DNA from: Robertkochia sediminum
GTDB lineage: Bacteria > Bacteroidota > Bacteroidia > Flavobacteriales > Flavobacteriaceae
Direction: 5' to 3'
Assembly (NCBI RefSeq): GCF_016786255.1
Contig: NZ_JADMKT010000074.1
Coordinates: 22,517 to 86,516, forward strand
Length of the DNA: 64,000 nt
Position numbers and translations under genes: made by a program. The notes under the pieces are model-generated. The model was not told the origin of the DNA, made no database searches, and saw nothing but the letters and a program-made list of their open reading frames with translations. Below, one piece after another: positions 1 through 10,250 of this stretch. How positions within the stretch are numbered: the first letter of the stretch is position 1; each line of letters begins with the position of its first letter.

Positions 1-10
1 CACTGCGCTA

Positions 11-253
11 GCAGTGCCGGGATCTTGGGTAAAGCCACCCCTTTTGATCACCGAGCAAAGCGAGGTAATCTTCTGCAAGAGCAAAGACAAAAGACGACAC
101 CAGACATCTTAAACCATCCAACCTATCCAGTAGCAGTGTATCCCTGCGTAAGGGGATAAAACAAAAAATCCCGCGAACTGCGAGAGCAGTTCCGGGATCT
201 TGGGTAAAACCACCCCTTTTGATCACCGAGCAAAGCGAGGTAATCTTCCACAA
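11..253. repeat. Duplicated 68-bp intergenic element (11-78 and 186-253)
   Basis: Two direct copies, offset by exactly 175 bp, are almost identical over 68 bp (11-78 and 186-253). Each contains an imperfect palindrome with core CCGAGCAAAGCGAGG (46-70, 221-245). Each is entered by a small hairpin: CACTGC/GCAGTG at 1-16 and GAACTGC/GCAGTTC at 175-192. The copies fall in different reading frames of the weak antisense ORF here, so the element is read as non-coding. It lies directly downstream of the leftward threonine dehydrogenase gene. The first copy may extend past the window edge. Confidence 0.8.
163..197 (-). terminator. Rho-independent terminator (minus strand)
   Basis: Read on the minus strand, TCCCG + GAACTGC pairs with GCAGTTC + CGGGA around a GAGA/TCTC loop with one bulged base. 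A run of six T follows (A run at 163-168 on the plus strand). This is the second, stronger stop signal after the threonine dehydrogenase gene. Confidence 0.75.
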
Positions 254-274
254 AAAAAGACCCCGAAGGGCCTT
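252..274 (-). terminator. Rho-independent terminator of threonine dehydrogenase gene
   Basis: On the minus strand AAGGCCC and GGGTCTT pair around a stable TTCG tetraloop, with one G-U wobble that exists only in the minus-strand RNA. Seven T follow. It begins 26 nt after the stop codon of the dehydrogenase, so it is assigned to that gene. Confidence 0.8.
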
Positions 275-299
275 TATATATTGATATCTTTCCAATGCA

Positions 300-1241
300 C
301 TATTTCTCTACCTTCAGGTTATCGAGAATGTGAGAGGTCATTGTATCCAGATCATATTCCGGTTCCCAGCCCCATTGTTCTCTGGCTGCGCTGTCGTCTA
401 TACTGTCCGGCCATGAATTAGCGATATCCTGGCGAAAATCGGGATGGTACTCGATCTCAAACTCGGGGATATACTTCTTGATGCTCTCATAGATCCCTTC
501 CGGGTCAAAACTCAACGCACCTACATTATAAGACGATCGCACCTTGATGTTTTCTTCCGGCGCATCCATAAGATCTAGGGTAGCCTTGATCGCATCGGGC
601 ATATACATCATAGGCAGGTAGGTTCCTTTCTCAAGGAAACACGGAAAGGTCTCTCCTTTTAATGCCGCATGATAGATCTCTACCGCATAGTCGGTAGTAC
701 CTCCTCCGGGAGCAGCCTTATAGCTGATCAAGCCGGGATACCTGATGCTTCGCACATCAACCCCATACACCTTATTGTAATAAGCACACCAACGCTCACC
801 GGCAAGCTTAGAGATCCCATACACTGTAGTAGGATCCATTACACAGTCCTGTGGGGTATTCACCATGGGCGTGCCCGGGCCAAAAACGGCGATCGATGAT
901 GGCCAGTAGATCTTGTTCAGTTGCTTTTCCCTGGCAAGCTCCAACACATTCAGAAGACTTTTCATATTCAGGTCCCAGGTAAACAGCGGATTCTTCTCTC
1001 CGGCTGCAGATAAAATGGCCGCCAGGTGATACACCTGGGTGACCCCATGCGCATCGATGATCTCTTCCATACGATCCCTGTCGAGAACATCAAGCACCTC
1101 GAAAGCACAGGTAAAACGGTCTGCCGCACGCTCATTAATGTCTGAAGCTACTACAGCCTGGGCCCCAACCTTTTCAACTAATGCCTGAGTAAGCTCTGTT
1201 CCCAATTGTCCGGCTGCACCGGTAACTAAAATCTTCTCCAT
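300..1241 (-). CDS. NAD-dependent epimerase/dehydratase family, L-threonine 3-dehydrogenase type
   Basis: This is a short-chain (SDR-extended) enzyme that probably oxidises L-threonine to 2-amino-3-ketobutyrate with NAD, the first step of threonine catabolism to glycine. Visible motifs are the N-terminal nucleotide-binding loop GAAGQLG, a PSSIAVFG strand with the active-site serine region, and the catalytic YxxxK as YGISK. At 313 aa it matches the epimerase-type threonine dehydrogenases of Bacteroidota rather than the zinc-dependent Tdh. An upstream in-frame ATG would add 21 residues ahead of the Rossmann strand. I chose the ATG that places MEKILVTG first, as the family does. It is a single gene, divergent from carH and closed by two terminators. 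A UDP-sugar epimerase is the alternative, considered less likely. Confidence 0.85.
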   Translation of the reverse strand: MEKILVTGAAGQLGTELTQALVEKVGAQAVVASDINERAADRFTCAFEVLDVLDRDRMEEIIDAHGVTQVYHLAAILSAAGEKNPLFTWDLNMKSLLNVLELAREKQLNKIYWPSSIAVFGPGTPMVNTPQDCVMDPTTVYGISKLAGERWCAYYNKVYGVDVRSIRYPGLISYKAAPGGGTTDYAVEIYHAALKGETFPCFLEKGTYLPMMYMPDAIKATLDLMDAPEENIKVRSSYNVGALSFDPEGIYESIKKYIPEFEIEYHPDFRQDIANSWPDSIDDSAAREQWGWEPEYDLDTMTSHILDNLKVEK

Positions 1242-1395
1242 GCTAATTTCAAGTAATTTTTGTTTAAAACTTACCTTCTCAAAAACTGGGGCAAATATCC
1301 TCATTTTTTTACAAAAAGCAGACCCCTAAATCCCATGAAACCACCGCTTCTCCCCTAAAATATTTTTTTTGTGAGAATTTTATGGATTCAAAACC

Positions 1396-1425
1396 TTGAC
1401 TTCAACAGATATTTAATTATTTTTG
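1396..1425 (+). promoter_or_regulatory. Predicted promoter of carH-crt operon
   Basis: TTGAC at 1396-1400 serves as the -33 element. TATTTTTG at 1418-1425 fits the Bacteroidota -7 consensus TAnnTTTG, with 19 nt between the TTG and the -7. It lies 21 nt before the carH start codon. CarH-type repressors normally bind across their own promoter, so the operator is expected here, but no clear palindrome was identified. Confidence 0.65.
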
Positions 1426-1446
1426 TTTAAAGAATTGTAGATTTTG

Positions 1447-2346
1447 ATGAACAACGTAAAGGTTAATTTTAGTATTAAGGACCTGGAGAACCTGTCCGGT
1501 ATCAAGGCGCACACTATTCGCATCTGGGAGAAGCGTTACAATCTGCTCACCCCAAGCCGCACCGATACCAACATACGATACTATTCACTTAAAAGCCTTC
1601 AGAAACTTTTAAACATCACCCTCCTCTACAACAACGGATATAAGATCTCCAAGATCGCCGACATCCCGGAAGATGAGCTTCCATTGGTCGTTCGGGAGAT
1701 CGTTTCGGAGAACAGCATCAAGAATAAATCGATCAATGCGTTTAAACTGGCTATGATCAATTTTGATCAGACCCTGTTCCTGAACACCTATAACAGTTTA
1801 CTGGGAGACCGTTCATTCAGAGAGATCTTCCATGAGGTGTTCCTCCCGCTACTCAACGAGCTGGGACTCCTTTGGCAAACAGACACTATTTCGCCTGCCC
1901 ATGAACATTTTGTTACCGCCCTGGTTAAACAAAAGATCCTGTTGAACATCGAGAAATTACAACTTTCAGAACCGACAAAACAGGACCCAACGTTTGTTTT
2001 ATTCCTGCCTGATAACGAGATTCATGAGATCGGCTTGCTCTATCTTAATTACGAGATCGTATTACGCGGCTATCGCGTGATCTACCTGGGACAAACCATC
2101 CCCTTGGCACCACTGGTCGATCTTCAGCGCTATTACGACAACATTGTTTACTTATCGTATTTTACCGTAGCACCACCCGCTGAAAAGGTTCATGAATACA
2201 TTGCCGAATTTCAGGATATCGTAAACAAGGATAAGAACTGTGAACTTTGGATGCTCGGCCAACAGGTTAAAGAGGCCGCCGAAGCAGCGCCACAAGAACA
2301 CGTAAGAATGTTCCAATCTATCGAAGAGGTGATCGAAACACTATAA
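1447..2346 (+). CDS. carH: MerR-family, cobalamin-binding photoreceptor repressor (CarH/LitR type)
   Basis: This 299-aa transcription factor is predicted to repress the carotenoid genes in the dark and release DNA in light. The N-terminus is a MerR winged helix (about residues 8-75, with HTIRIWEKRY). A helical bundle follows, then a B12-binding Rossmann domain from about 183. The light-sensor signature W-x9-EH is present (W143, E153, H154), as is the lower-ligand motif E-x-H-x-x-G (E191, H193, G196). These correspond to the residues that cradle adenosylcobalamin in Thermus CarH. The later GG of the B12 fold is LG here. It sits 41 bp ahead of crtI in the same direction, so it is likely co-transcribed and autoregulated. 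An upstream TTG is in frame, but the ATG at 1447 is preferred. Family and motif are seen directly; light control is inferred. Confidence 0.88.
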   Translation: MNNVKVNFSIKDLENLSGIKAHTIRIWEKRYNLLTPSRTDTNIRYYSLKSLQKLLNITLLYNNGYKISKIADIPEDELPLVVREIVSENSIKNKSINAFKLAMINFDQTLFLNTYNSLLGDRSFREIFHEVFLPLLNELGLLWQTDTISPAHEHFVTALVKQKILLNIEKLQLSEPTKQDPTFVLFLPDNEIHEIGLLYLNYEIVLRGYRVIYLGQTIPLAPLVDLQRYYDNIVYLSYFTVAPPAEKVHEYIAEFQDIVNKDKNCELWMLGQQVKEAAEAAPQEHVRMFQSIEEVIETL

Positions 2347-2387
2347 ACCAACGCTTCTACCCATCAGGTAACCCTAAATACCTTTCT

Positions 2388-3848
2388 ATGCAAAAGAAGA
2401 TCATTGTTATTGGATCCGGTTTCTCGTCATTAGCAGCCTCATGCTACCTGGCGCAACAAGGACACCAGGTTCACGTTTACGAAAAGAACGCCGATATTGG
2501 CGGACGCGCTCGTCAGTTGCGCAGGGACGGCTTCACCTTTGATATCGGCCCCACCTGGTATTGGATGCCCGATGTTTTCGAACGCTTTTTTGGCGATTTC
2601 AAGAAAAAGCCATCAGACTTTTATCAACTAACCAAGCTCAATCCGGCATACCACGTTTACTTCGGAGAAAACGATTACATCGCTATTGCCGACACCCTCG
2701 ACAAGATCTGCGATGCCTTTGAAGCAGAAGAACCCGGAAGTGCGGCAAAATTGCGCAAGTTCATCGCCGAAGCCGAAGAGAACTACGACATCGCGATCAA
2801 GGACCTGGTTTACAATCCGGGCGTATCACCCCTGGAACTGGTGACCCCAAAAACAGTGACCAAGCTGAAGTCTTTTATCAGTAATATTCAGAGAGAAGTC
2901 CGCAAAGAATTCAAGAACAACCGATTGGCACAGATCCTCGAATTCCCTGTGCTATTTTTGGGAGCCAAGGCCTCTGACACCCCTGCCTTTTACAATTTCA
3001 TGAACTTCGCCGATTTCGGTTTAGGAACCTGGCATCCGGAGAACGGGATGTACAGTGTGATCGAAGGGATCACAGCCCTGGCACTCGAGTTGGGTGTAAC
3101 CCTTCATACAGAAGCCCCAGTAGATAAGATCCTCGTTGAACAAGGCACCACCAAAGGGATCGTTTCTAAGGGAGAGACCATCGCTGCCGATATCGTACTT
3201 AGCGGCGCCGATTATCACCATTCAGAAACACTACTGGATGAAGAATACCGTGCTTACAGCGAAAAGTACTGGGAATCGAGGACCTTTGCCCCCTCTTCCC
3301 TGCTCTTCTATGTAGGATTTGATCGAAAGCTGGACCATGTAGCCCACCACACCCTTTTCTTCGATGTAGAATTTGAAGATCATGCACGTGCCATCTACGA
3401 CGATCCGGAATGGCCTGAAAAACCACTTTTCTACGCCAGCTTCCCGTCGCTTACCGATAAGCAAGTTGCCCCTGAAGGCAAAGAAGCAGGGATATTTTTA
3501 ATTCCGCTGGCTCCGGGTCTGGAAGACACTCCCGAAATGCGCGAGCGTTATTTTGATATCATAATATCTCGTTTTGAGAAAGTTACACAGCAAGATGTGC
3601 GAAATAATGTTATATTTAAGGAAAGCTTTTGTGTCAACGATTTCGTAAAAGAGTACAATTCGTATAAGGGAAACGCCTATGGCATGGCTAACACCCTTTT
3701 GCAAACCGCTTTTTTACGACCAAAACTAAAGAGCAAAAAAGTTAAGAATCTTTATTTTACGGGACAATTAACCGTTCCAGGCCCCGGAGTACCACCATCA
3801 TTGATATCAGGAAAACTGGTATCTGAACTGATCCAAAAACACCTTTAA
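2388..3848 (+). CDS. crtI: Phytoene desaturase (phytoene to lycopene)
   Basis: This 486-aa FAD enzyme carries out stepwise desaturation of phytoene toward lycopene at the membrane. The N-terminal dinucleotide loop IGSGFSSLAA is followed by an acidic strand end (VYEKN) and the GGRA turn typical of CrtI. The C-terminus has the family signature LYFTGQLTVPGPGVPPSL that closes the FAD site. The length equals that of known bacterial CrtI. The next gene, crtB, starts 3 nt after the stop, indicating translational coupling. This copy, rather than the related gene at 5159, is called the phytoene desaturase because it directly precedes crtB and has the CrtI-type PGPGVPP end. Confidence 0.95.
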   Translation: MQKKIIVIGSGFSSLAASCYLAQQGHQVHVYEKNADIGGRARQLRRDGFTFDIGPTWYWMPDVFERFFGDFKKKPSDFYQLTKLNPAYHVYFGENDYIAIADTLDKICDAFEAEEPGSAAKLRKFIAEAEENYDIAIKDLVYNPGVSPLELVTPKTVTKLKSFISNIQREVRKEFKNNRLAQILEFPVLFLGAKASDTPAFYNFMNFADFGLGTWHPENGMYSVIEGITALALELGVTLHTEAPVDKILVEQGTTKGIVSKGETIAADIVLSGADYHHSETLLDEEYRAYSEKYWESRTFAPSSLLFYVGFDRKLDHVAHHTLFFDVEFEDHARAIYDDPEWPEKPLFYASFPSLTDKQVAPEGKEAGIFLIPLAPGLEDTPEMRERYFDIIISRFEKVTQQDVRNNVIFKESFCVNDFVKEYNSYKGNAYGMANTLLQTAFLRPKLKSKKVKNLYFTGQLTVPGPGVPPSLISGKLVSELIQKHL

Positions 3849-3851
3849 GTA

Positions 3852-4691
3852 ATGAAAACGCTATTTGACCAAGTTTCTTATGAGTGCAGTAAGCTGGTAA
3901 CCACCTCTTACAGTACTTCCTTTTCGCTGGCCGTAAAAATGCTTGCACCTGCCATTCGCAAGGACATTTACAATATTTACGGATTCGTGCGTTTCGCCGA
4001 TGAGATCGTAGACAGTTTTCACGATTACGACAAAAAGACCTTATTCGAGCGCTTTGAAAATGATCTGGAGAATGCGCTTTCCGATAAAATATCGATGAAC
4101 CCTATCCTGAATTCATTCCAGGATACGGTCCATAAATACCAGATCGACAGGGAGCTTATCGATGCTTTTATGAAGAGTATGCGTATGGATCTCACCAAAA
4201 AAGTATACACCACAGAAGAAGAATACAAAGAATACATCTACGGTTCTGCCGATGTGGTAGGCCTTATGTGTTTACAGGTATTTGTGAATGCAGATAAAGA
4301 AAAATACAACGATCTCAAGGATGCCGCTATGGCTCTGGGTTCTGCTTTCCAAAAAGTGAATTTCCTCAGAGACCTGAAAGCCGATTACGACGACCTGGAA
4401 CGCACCTATTTCCCGAATACGAATTTTGACCACCTTGATGAGGAAAGCAAAAGACGTATCGTCGAAGAGATAGAAGCCGATTTCCAGAAGGGATACGAAG
4501 GGATCACCAAACTTCCGATGGAAGCGCGTTTCGGAGTGTATACCGCTTACCGTTATTACCATAAGCTACTGCACAAGCTCAAGAAAACCCCGCCGTTGGA
4601 GATCAAGAACAGAAGAATTCGGGTTCCGAATTATCAGAAGTTTGGTTTATTAGCCCGCTCTTACGTAAATTACCGATTAAACCTATTATAA
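3852..4691 (+). CDS. crtB: Phytoene synthase
   Basis: This 279-aa squalene/phytoene synthase condenses two geranylgeranyl diphosphates to phytoene, the committed step of C40 carotenoid synthesis. Both aspartate-rich Mg-diphosphate motifs are visible: DEIVD near residue 48, inside FVRFADEIVDSF, and a second stretch, NFLRDLKADYDDLERTYFP, past the middle. Length and motif spacing are normal for CrtB. It follows crtI by 3 nt and precedes crtZ by 12 nt, so it belongs to the same transcript. No unusual features were found. Confidence 0.95.
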   Translation: MKTLFDQVSYECSKLVTTSYSTSFSLAVKMLAPAIRKDIYNIYGFVRFADEIVDSFHDYDKKTLFERFENDLENALSDKISMNPILNSFQDTVHKYQIDRELIDAFMKSMRMDLTKKVYTTEEEYKEYIYGSADVVGLMCLQVFVNADKEKYNDLKDAAMALGSAFQKVNFLRDLKADYDDLERTYFPNTNFDHLDEESKRRIVEEIEADFQKGYEGITKLPMEARFGVYTAYRYYHKLLHKLKKTPPLEIKNRRIRVPNYQKFGLLARSYVNYRLNLL

Positions 4692-4703
4692 CCCTCAAAC
4701 GTT

Positions 4704-7286
<2,583 letters not shown>

Positions 7287-7290
<4 letters not shown>

Positions 7291-7982
7291 AAGGAGAAGG
7301 TATTCCCGCTAAGGGACCCTTCAAAACGGTAGGGCTGGAACCTGGAAAATAGCTCTTCCTTATACCACCCCAGGGTTCGTGTATGCATGATCGCCTTGCG
7401 GTGCTCCTCACTCTCATAGGCAAAACGCTTTAAATGCGCTTCCGATTCCCAAAGGCTAACCGTTGCCATCTGTATCACCGGCCACTCCCCTATACCCTTA
7501 GTATACAACAATCCCTCGGCATTGCGTAAAGGACGCTGAGAGGTAGGTACATAATTCCAGAATCGGCGTAAGAAGCGTTTTTTGATCGTTGCCCTGGTGA
7601 TCACCAGAACCTTTTGATTCGAAGGGTCAGGATCGGGGTGCACCTGGAAGGGATTCCCTCCTGACCAGGCTCCGTGCGCTTTTAATCCTTTAAGAAAAAA
7701 GGTGCCCATCTCTGCAGATCGCTTACGGTATCGTGTGACTAATGCTGAAGTTTCAAAAAACTTTGCTGCGTCTCTTTCACTTTCCCAAACCTGTAACAGG
7801 GCGTAGGTACTCCAATCGGGTCTTGGATCAAATCCTTCCTTACCACTCCCCATGAGTTTGTAAAAGCTACAGCCGTTGACATTTTTCAGATGCCGGTGGG
7901 CAAACTGCATCATCCAGAAAGCCCAAAGCTTTCCACGGGTGTCATTGTATCGAAAAACAGTAAGGGTGGTGATCTGTGCCAT
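7287..7982 (-). CDS. CrtA/spheroidene monooxygenase-like protein
   Basis: This 231-aa protein belongs to the haem-containing spheroidene monooxygenase (CrtA) family, which oxygenates C-2 of hydrated acyclic carotenoid ends. Family-like features are an N-terminal FRYND strand, VITRATI in the middle and a C-terminal block HRKAIMHTRTLGWYKEELF. It converges on cruF with a 4-bp overlap. Its start shares one base with the stop of the upstream TlpA-like gene (TAATG), so those two are translationally coupled. With cruF and crtD nearby, a 2'-keto or 2'-hydroxy modification of the acyclic end is plausible. Actual substrate and haem binding cannot be read from the sequence. Confidence 0.78.
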
Positions 7983-8551
7983 TAGTTGCTGCCTTGAACA
8001 AGTTCATCGAGCAATGTTCGCACCTTCTCCGAATTCCAATCGGCAACCCCCACCTTAGATACACGAATTCGGCCGTCGCGATCAATGATATAGGTAGCCG
8101 GAATACTTCGGGAATACAGATTCGAAGGGATCTTACTTAACGGGCGATATACCGGAAGATCAAAACCACGCTTATCGAGAAAGGCCTGGATCTTGTCAAT
8201 TTTCTCCTGACTTACGAACATAAATTTCACCTGGTCGCCATAGGCGCTGTACAACTCCTGAAGGGAGGGCATTTCTGCAATGCAGGGCGGACACCAGGTG
8301 GCCCAGAAATTCAATACCACGACCTCTCCTTTGGCATCTTCAAAATACGCACGCTCACCCTGCATATCTTCCAGTATCCAAATATAATCCTTAAGCACCT
8401 CCGTATCTTCTGTATCGTTTACAGAAGGTGAAAAGGCAATAAGGCGTTGCACAAATACTTTTACAGGAGTTCCCAGCGGAGTAAAGAATATCACTCCGAA
8501 AACAACCAGGAACACCAGGTTTGATATGTTTTTCTTATTGAATATAGCCAT
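7982..8551 (-). CDS. TlpA-family thioredoxin-like protein, membrane-anchored
   Basis: This 189-aa protein is a periplasm-facing thiol-disulfide oxidoreductase. An N-terminal hydrophobic anchor (about residues 9-29) precedes a redoxin fold containing the active-site WATWCPPC. The cis-proline loop comes later as SIPATYI, and an IDRDG turn follows. It is translationally coupled to the crtA-like gene downstream. Assistance with haem or cysteine handling for that enzyme is possible but unproven. The preceding gene's terminator T-run ends directly at this start codon. Confidence 0.86.
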   Translation of the reverse strand: MAIFNKKNISNLVFLVVFGVIFFTPLGTPVKVFVQRLIAFSPSVNDTEDTEVLKDYIWILEDMQGERAYFEDAKGEVVVLNFWATWCPPCIAEMPSLQELYSAYGDQVKFMFVSQEKIDKIQAFLDKRGFDLPVYRPLSKIPSNLYSRSIPATYIIDRDGRIRVSKVGVADWNSEKVRTLLDELVQGSN

Positions 8552-8553
8552 AA

Positions 8554-8591
8554 AAAAAGTGTACTTTCAGCATTACGAAAATACACTTTTT
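8554..8591 (-). terminator. Terminator-like hairpin abutting the TlpA-like start codon
   Basis: AAAAAGTGTA at 8554-8563 pairs perfectly with TACACTTTTT at 8582-8591 around an 18-nt loop. On the minus strand the hairpin ends in a T run that reaches to within a base of the ATG at 8551. It follows the duplicated-domain lipoprotein gene, so it is its probable terminator. Confidence 0.65.
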
Positions 8592-8629
8592 AGTCTTGGC
8601 TGTATGCAACTTATATTACTTTATACGTG

Positions 8630-9391
8630 CTAAGGATCCAGCCTGTTTACTGTTATTGGATTAGAAAGATCAAAGCACCCTTCCAGGTCCGCGGCATTCG
8701 CTCCTGCCTCGGCTCCTTCGAGTCCGTCTTCAAATCGCAAATACCAGATCAGACACACCCCGGGACCCGCCGCATTAAAATCAACAGCTTCGAGATCTTC
8801 AACAGTCGGAGGTAACCCGAGGATGTTTCCCTGATCATCTGTAATTACCCAGGAACTGTTACTACCCGATAGTTCTTCAGACGCTATACCAATACCACTA
8901 ACGAAATCGGGCGTATCATCAACCGTAAAATTAAAGGGACCTCCGGTAATATCACCAGCCTCGGTGAGACGACGCTGTACTTCTATAGCATTCGAAAGAT
9001 CGAAGTTCCCCGTGATATCTGCAGCGTTATTTCCCGCTACTGCACCGGTGATCTCCCCTTCATAGGTCAGGTACCAGATCAAACACAGTCCGGCTCCGGC
9101 ACCATCAAAATCAACCCCTTCAAGCGCTTCCGTTGTTGGAGGTAAACCTAAAATATTTCCTTCAGCATCAGTGATAACCCACGTACTGTTACTTCCTTTA
9201 TTCCCGGTAGACGACAGGGTAATACCACTCACATTATCGGGTGTTCCGTCTACACAAAATTCAAAAGGCCCTCCACTAATGGTTCCGGCATCTACGACGA
9301 TCATTTCACTGCCGTCATCATCATTACTACACCCCGGAAGGGCTAACAAAAACACCATCGCGAAGATGGATCTACAAACTAAATTTCTCAT
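8630..9391 (-). CDS. Lipoprotein with two tandem ~110-residue repeats
   Basis: This is a 253-aa predicted lipoprotein: a hydrophobic signal with lipobox LPGC (Cys21), then an Asp-rich linker. Two homologous domains follow at about residues 35-140 and 145-250. Shared blocks are GGPF-F-VD-TPD, NS-WVITD--GNILGLPP, G-CLIWYL and AADI/L-G-FDLSN-I-V-R, offset by 110 residues. Similar modules occur in flavobacterial surface proteins. A cysteine pair per repeat (one conserved before LIWYL) suggests disulfides. The Asp residues just after the lipid cysteine fit the Bacteroidota surface-export pattern. No enzymatic motif was seen and the function is unknown. Confidence 0.8.
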   Translation of the reverse strand: MRNLVCRSIFAMVFLLALPGCSNDDDGSEMIVVDAGTISGGPFEFCVDGTPDNVSGITLSSTGNKGSNSTWVITDAEGNILGLPPTTEALEGVDFDGAGAGLCLIWYLTYEGEITGAVAGNNAADITGNFDLSNAIEVQRRLTEAGDITGGPFNFTVDDTPDFVSGIGIASEELSGSNSSWVITDDQGNILGLPPTVEDLEAVDFNAAGPGVCLIWYLRFEDGLEGAEAGANAADLEGCFDLSNPITVNRLDP

Positions 9392-9454
9392 TGCTATTGA
9401 TTTTAAAAGATTACACTTCTAAAACTACAATAGCCTGTCCCCTCGAAATGTTAG

Positions 9455-10135
9455 CTAGCTAACAGAAGCAGGATCTTTCCATAATTTTATTTCTTTTCTT
9501 GAAAACTCCAACACCCCCTCTTCCTTTAATTCATTGAGCAGAACATTCAACGTTGGCCGTGAAGTACCTATGAGAGAGGCCATATCTTTTTGGGTATAAG
9601 GGTGTCGAATATGCCTGAATCCTCCCTCCCGGCAAACATCGCCGTATTCCTCACACAGCTCTTTGAGAAATTCGATCAAACGGGTACGACTGTCCTTGAA
9701 CAACAATAAGCGCAATCGCCTTTCCAGCTTACGGAATCTAAACCCTATAAACTTGTACACCTGTAAACTAAAGGTCTTATTCTCCCGCATAAGCTCTTGT
9801 AAGGTATCGGCACTTACCGCACAGATCACGGTCTCATTATCTATCACCTGGGCAAATTCATTCCTTGACTGACTATCCAGCAGGGCCTTTTCTCCAAAGA
9901 TCTCTCCCCGGGTAAGCACCGCTTTTACCACTTCTTCTCCCGGTTCGGTATAATATCCCAAACGTACCTTGCCCTTCTCTACCAGGTACACCTTACCCGA
10001 TCGCTCTTGCTCAAAATACACATAATCATTGCGATGATACGACCTTACCTGATGGGATCTTTTAAAGTTTTCGTACTTATGCGGACACAGAATATCGAAA
10101 AGGTTTACACCCTCAAAGAACCATAAAGTATTCAT
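9455..10135 (-). CDS. Crp/Fnr-family transcriptional regulator
   Basis: This 226-aa regulator has a cyclic-nucleotide-binding-like beta barrel (about residues 30-125, with VEKGKVRLGYYT and GEIFGEKALL), a long dimerisation helix, and a C-terminal winged helix. The recognition segment is YTQKDMASLIGTSRPTLN. The N-terminal cysteine cluster of Fe-S FNR proteins is missing (only Cys17 lies there), so oxygen sensing by an Fe-S cluster is unlikely. It is monocistronic, between the aconitase terminator and the duplicated-domain lipoprotein. A perfect palindrome (9450-9463) overlaps its stop codon. Its regulon is unknown; an FNR-like site lies at 49439-49454. Confidence 0.9.
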   Translation of the reverse strand: MNTLWFFEGVNLFDILCPHKYENFKRSHQVRSYHRNDYVYFEQERSGKVYLVEKGKVRLGYYTEPGEEVVKAVLTRGEIFGEKALLDSQSRNEFAQVIDNETVICAVSADTLQELMRENKTFSLQVYKFIGFRFRKLERRLRLLLFKDSRTRLIEFLKELCEEYGDVCREGGFRHIRHPYTQKDMASLIGTSRPTLNVLLNELKEEGVLEFSRKEIKLWKDPASVS

Positions 10136-10200
10136 TACGAAGAAAGTTTATTGGTTGATTGTCAAACACTAGGTCGTAAATTAATAGTATTTCTTACAAA

Positions 10201-10229
10201 AAAAGCCCCCTCGCTATGAGGGGGCTTTT
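10201..10229. terminator. Bidirectional terminator downstream of aconitase gene
   Basis: A perfect 12-bp stem AAAAGCCCCCTC / GAGGGGGCTTTT surrounds a 5-nt loop, with A and T tracts on both sides. It lies 22 nt after the aconitase stop codon on the minus strand. Confidence 0.92.
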
Positions 10230-10250
10230 ACAGTATACCTGTATTTATGT

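Noticed and set aside
8-295. 95-codon minus-strand open frame at the window start
   Set aside because: The two copies of the 68-bp repeat fall in different frames of it and two terminators lie inside; it is a non-coding repeat region.
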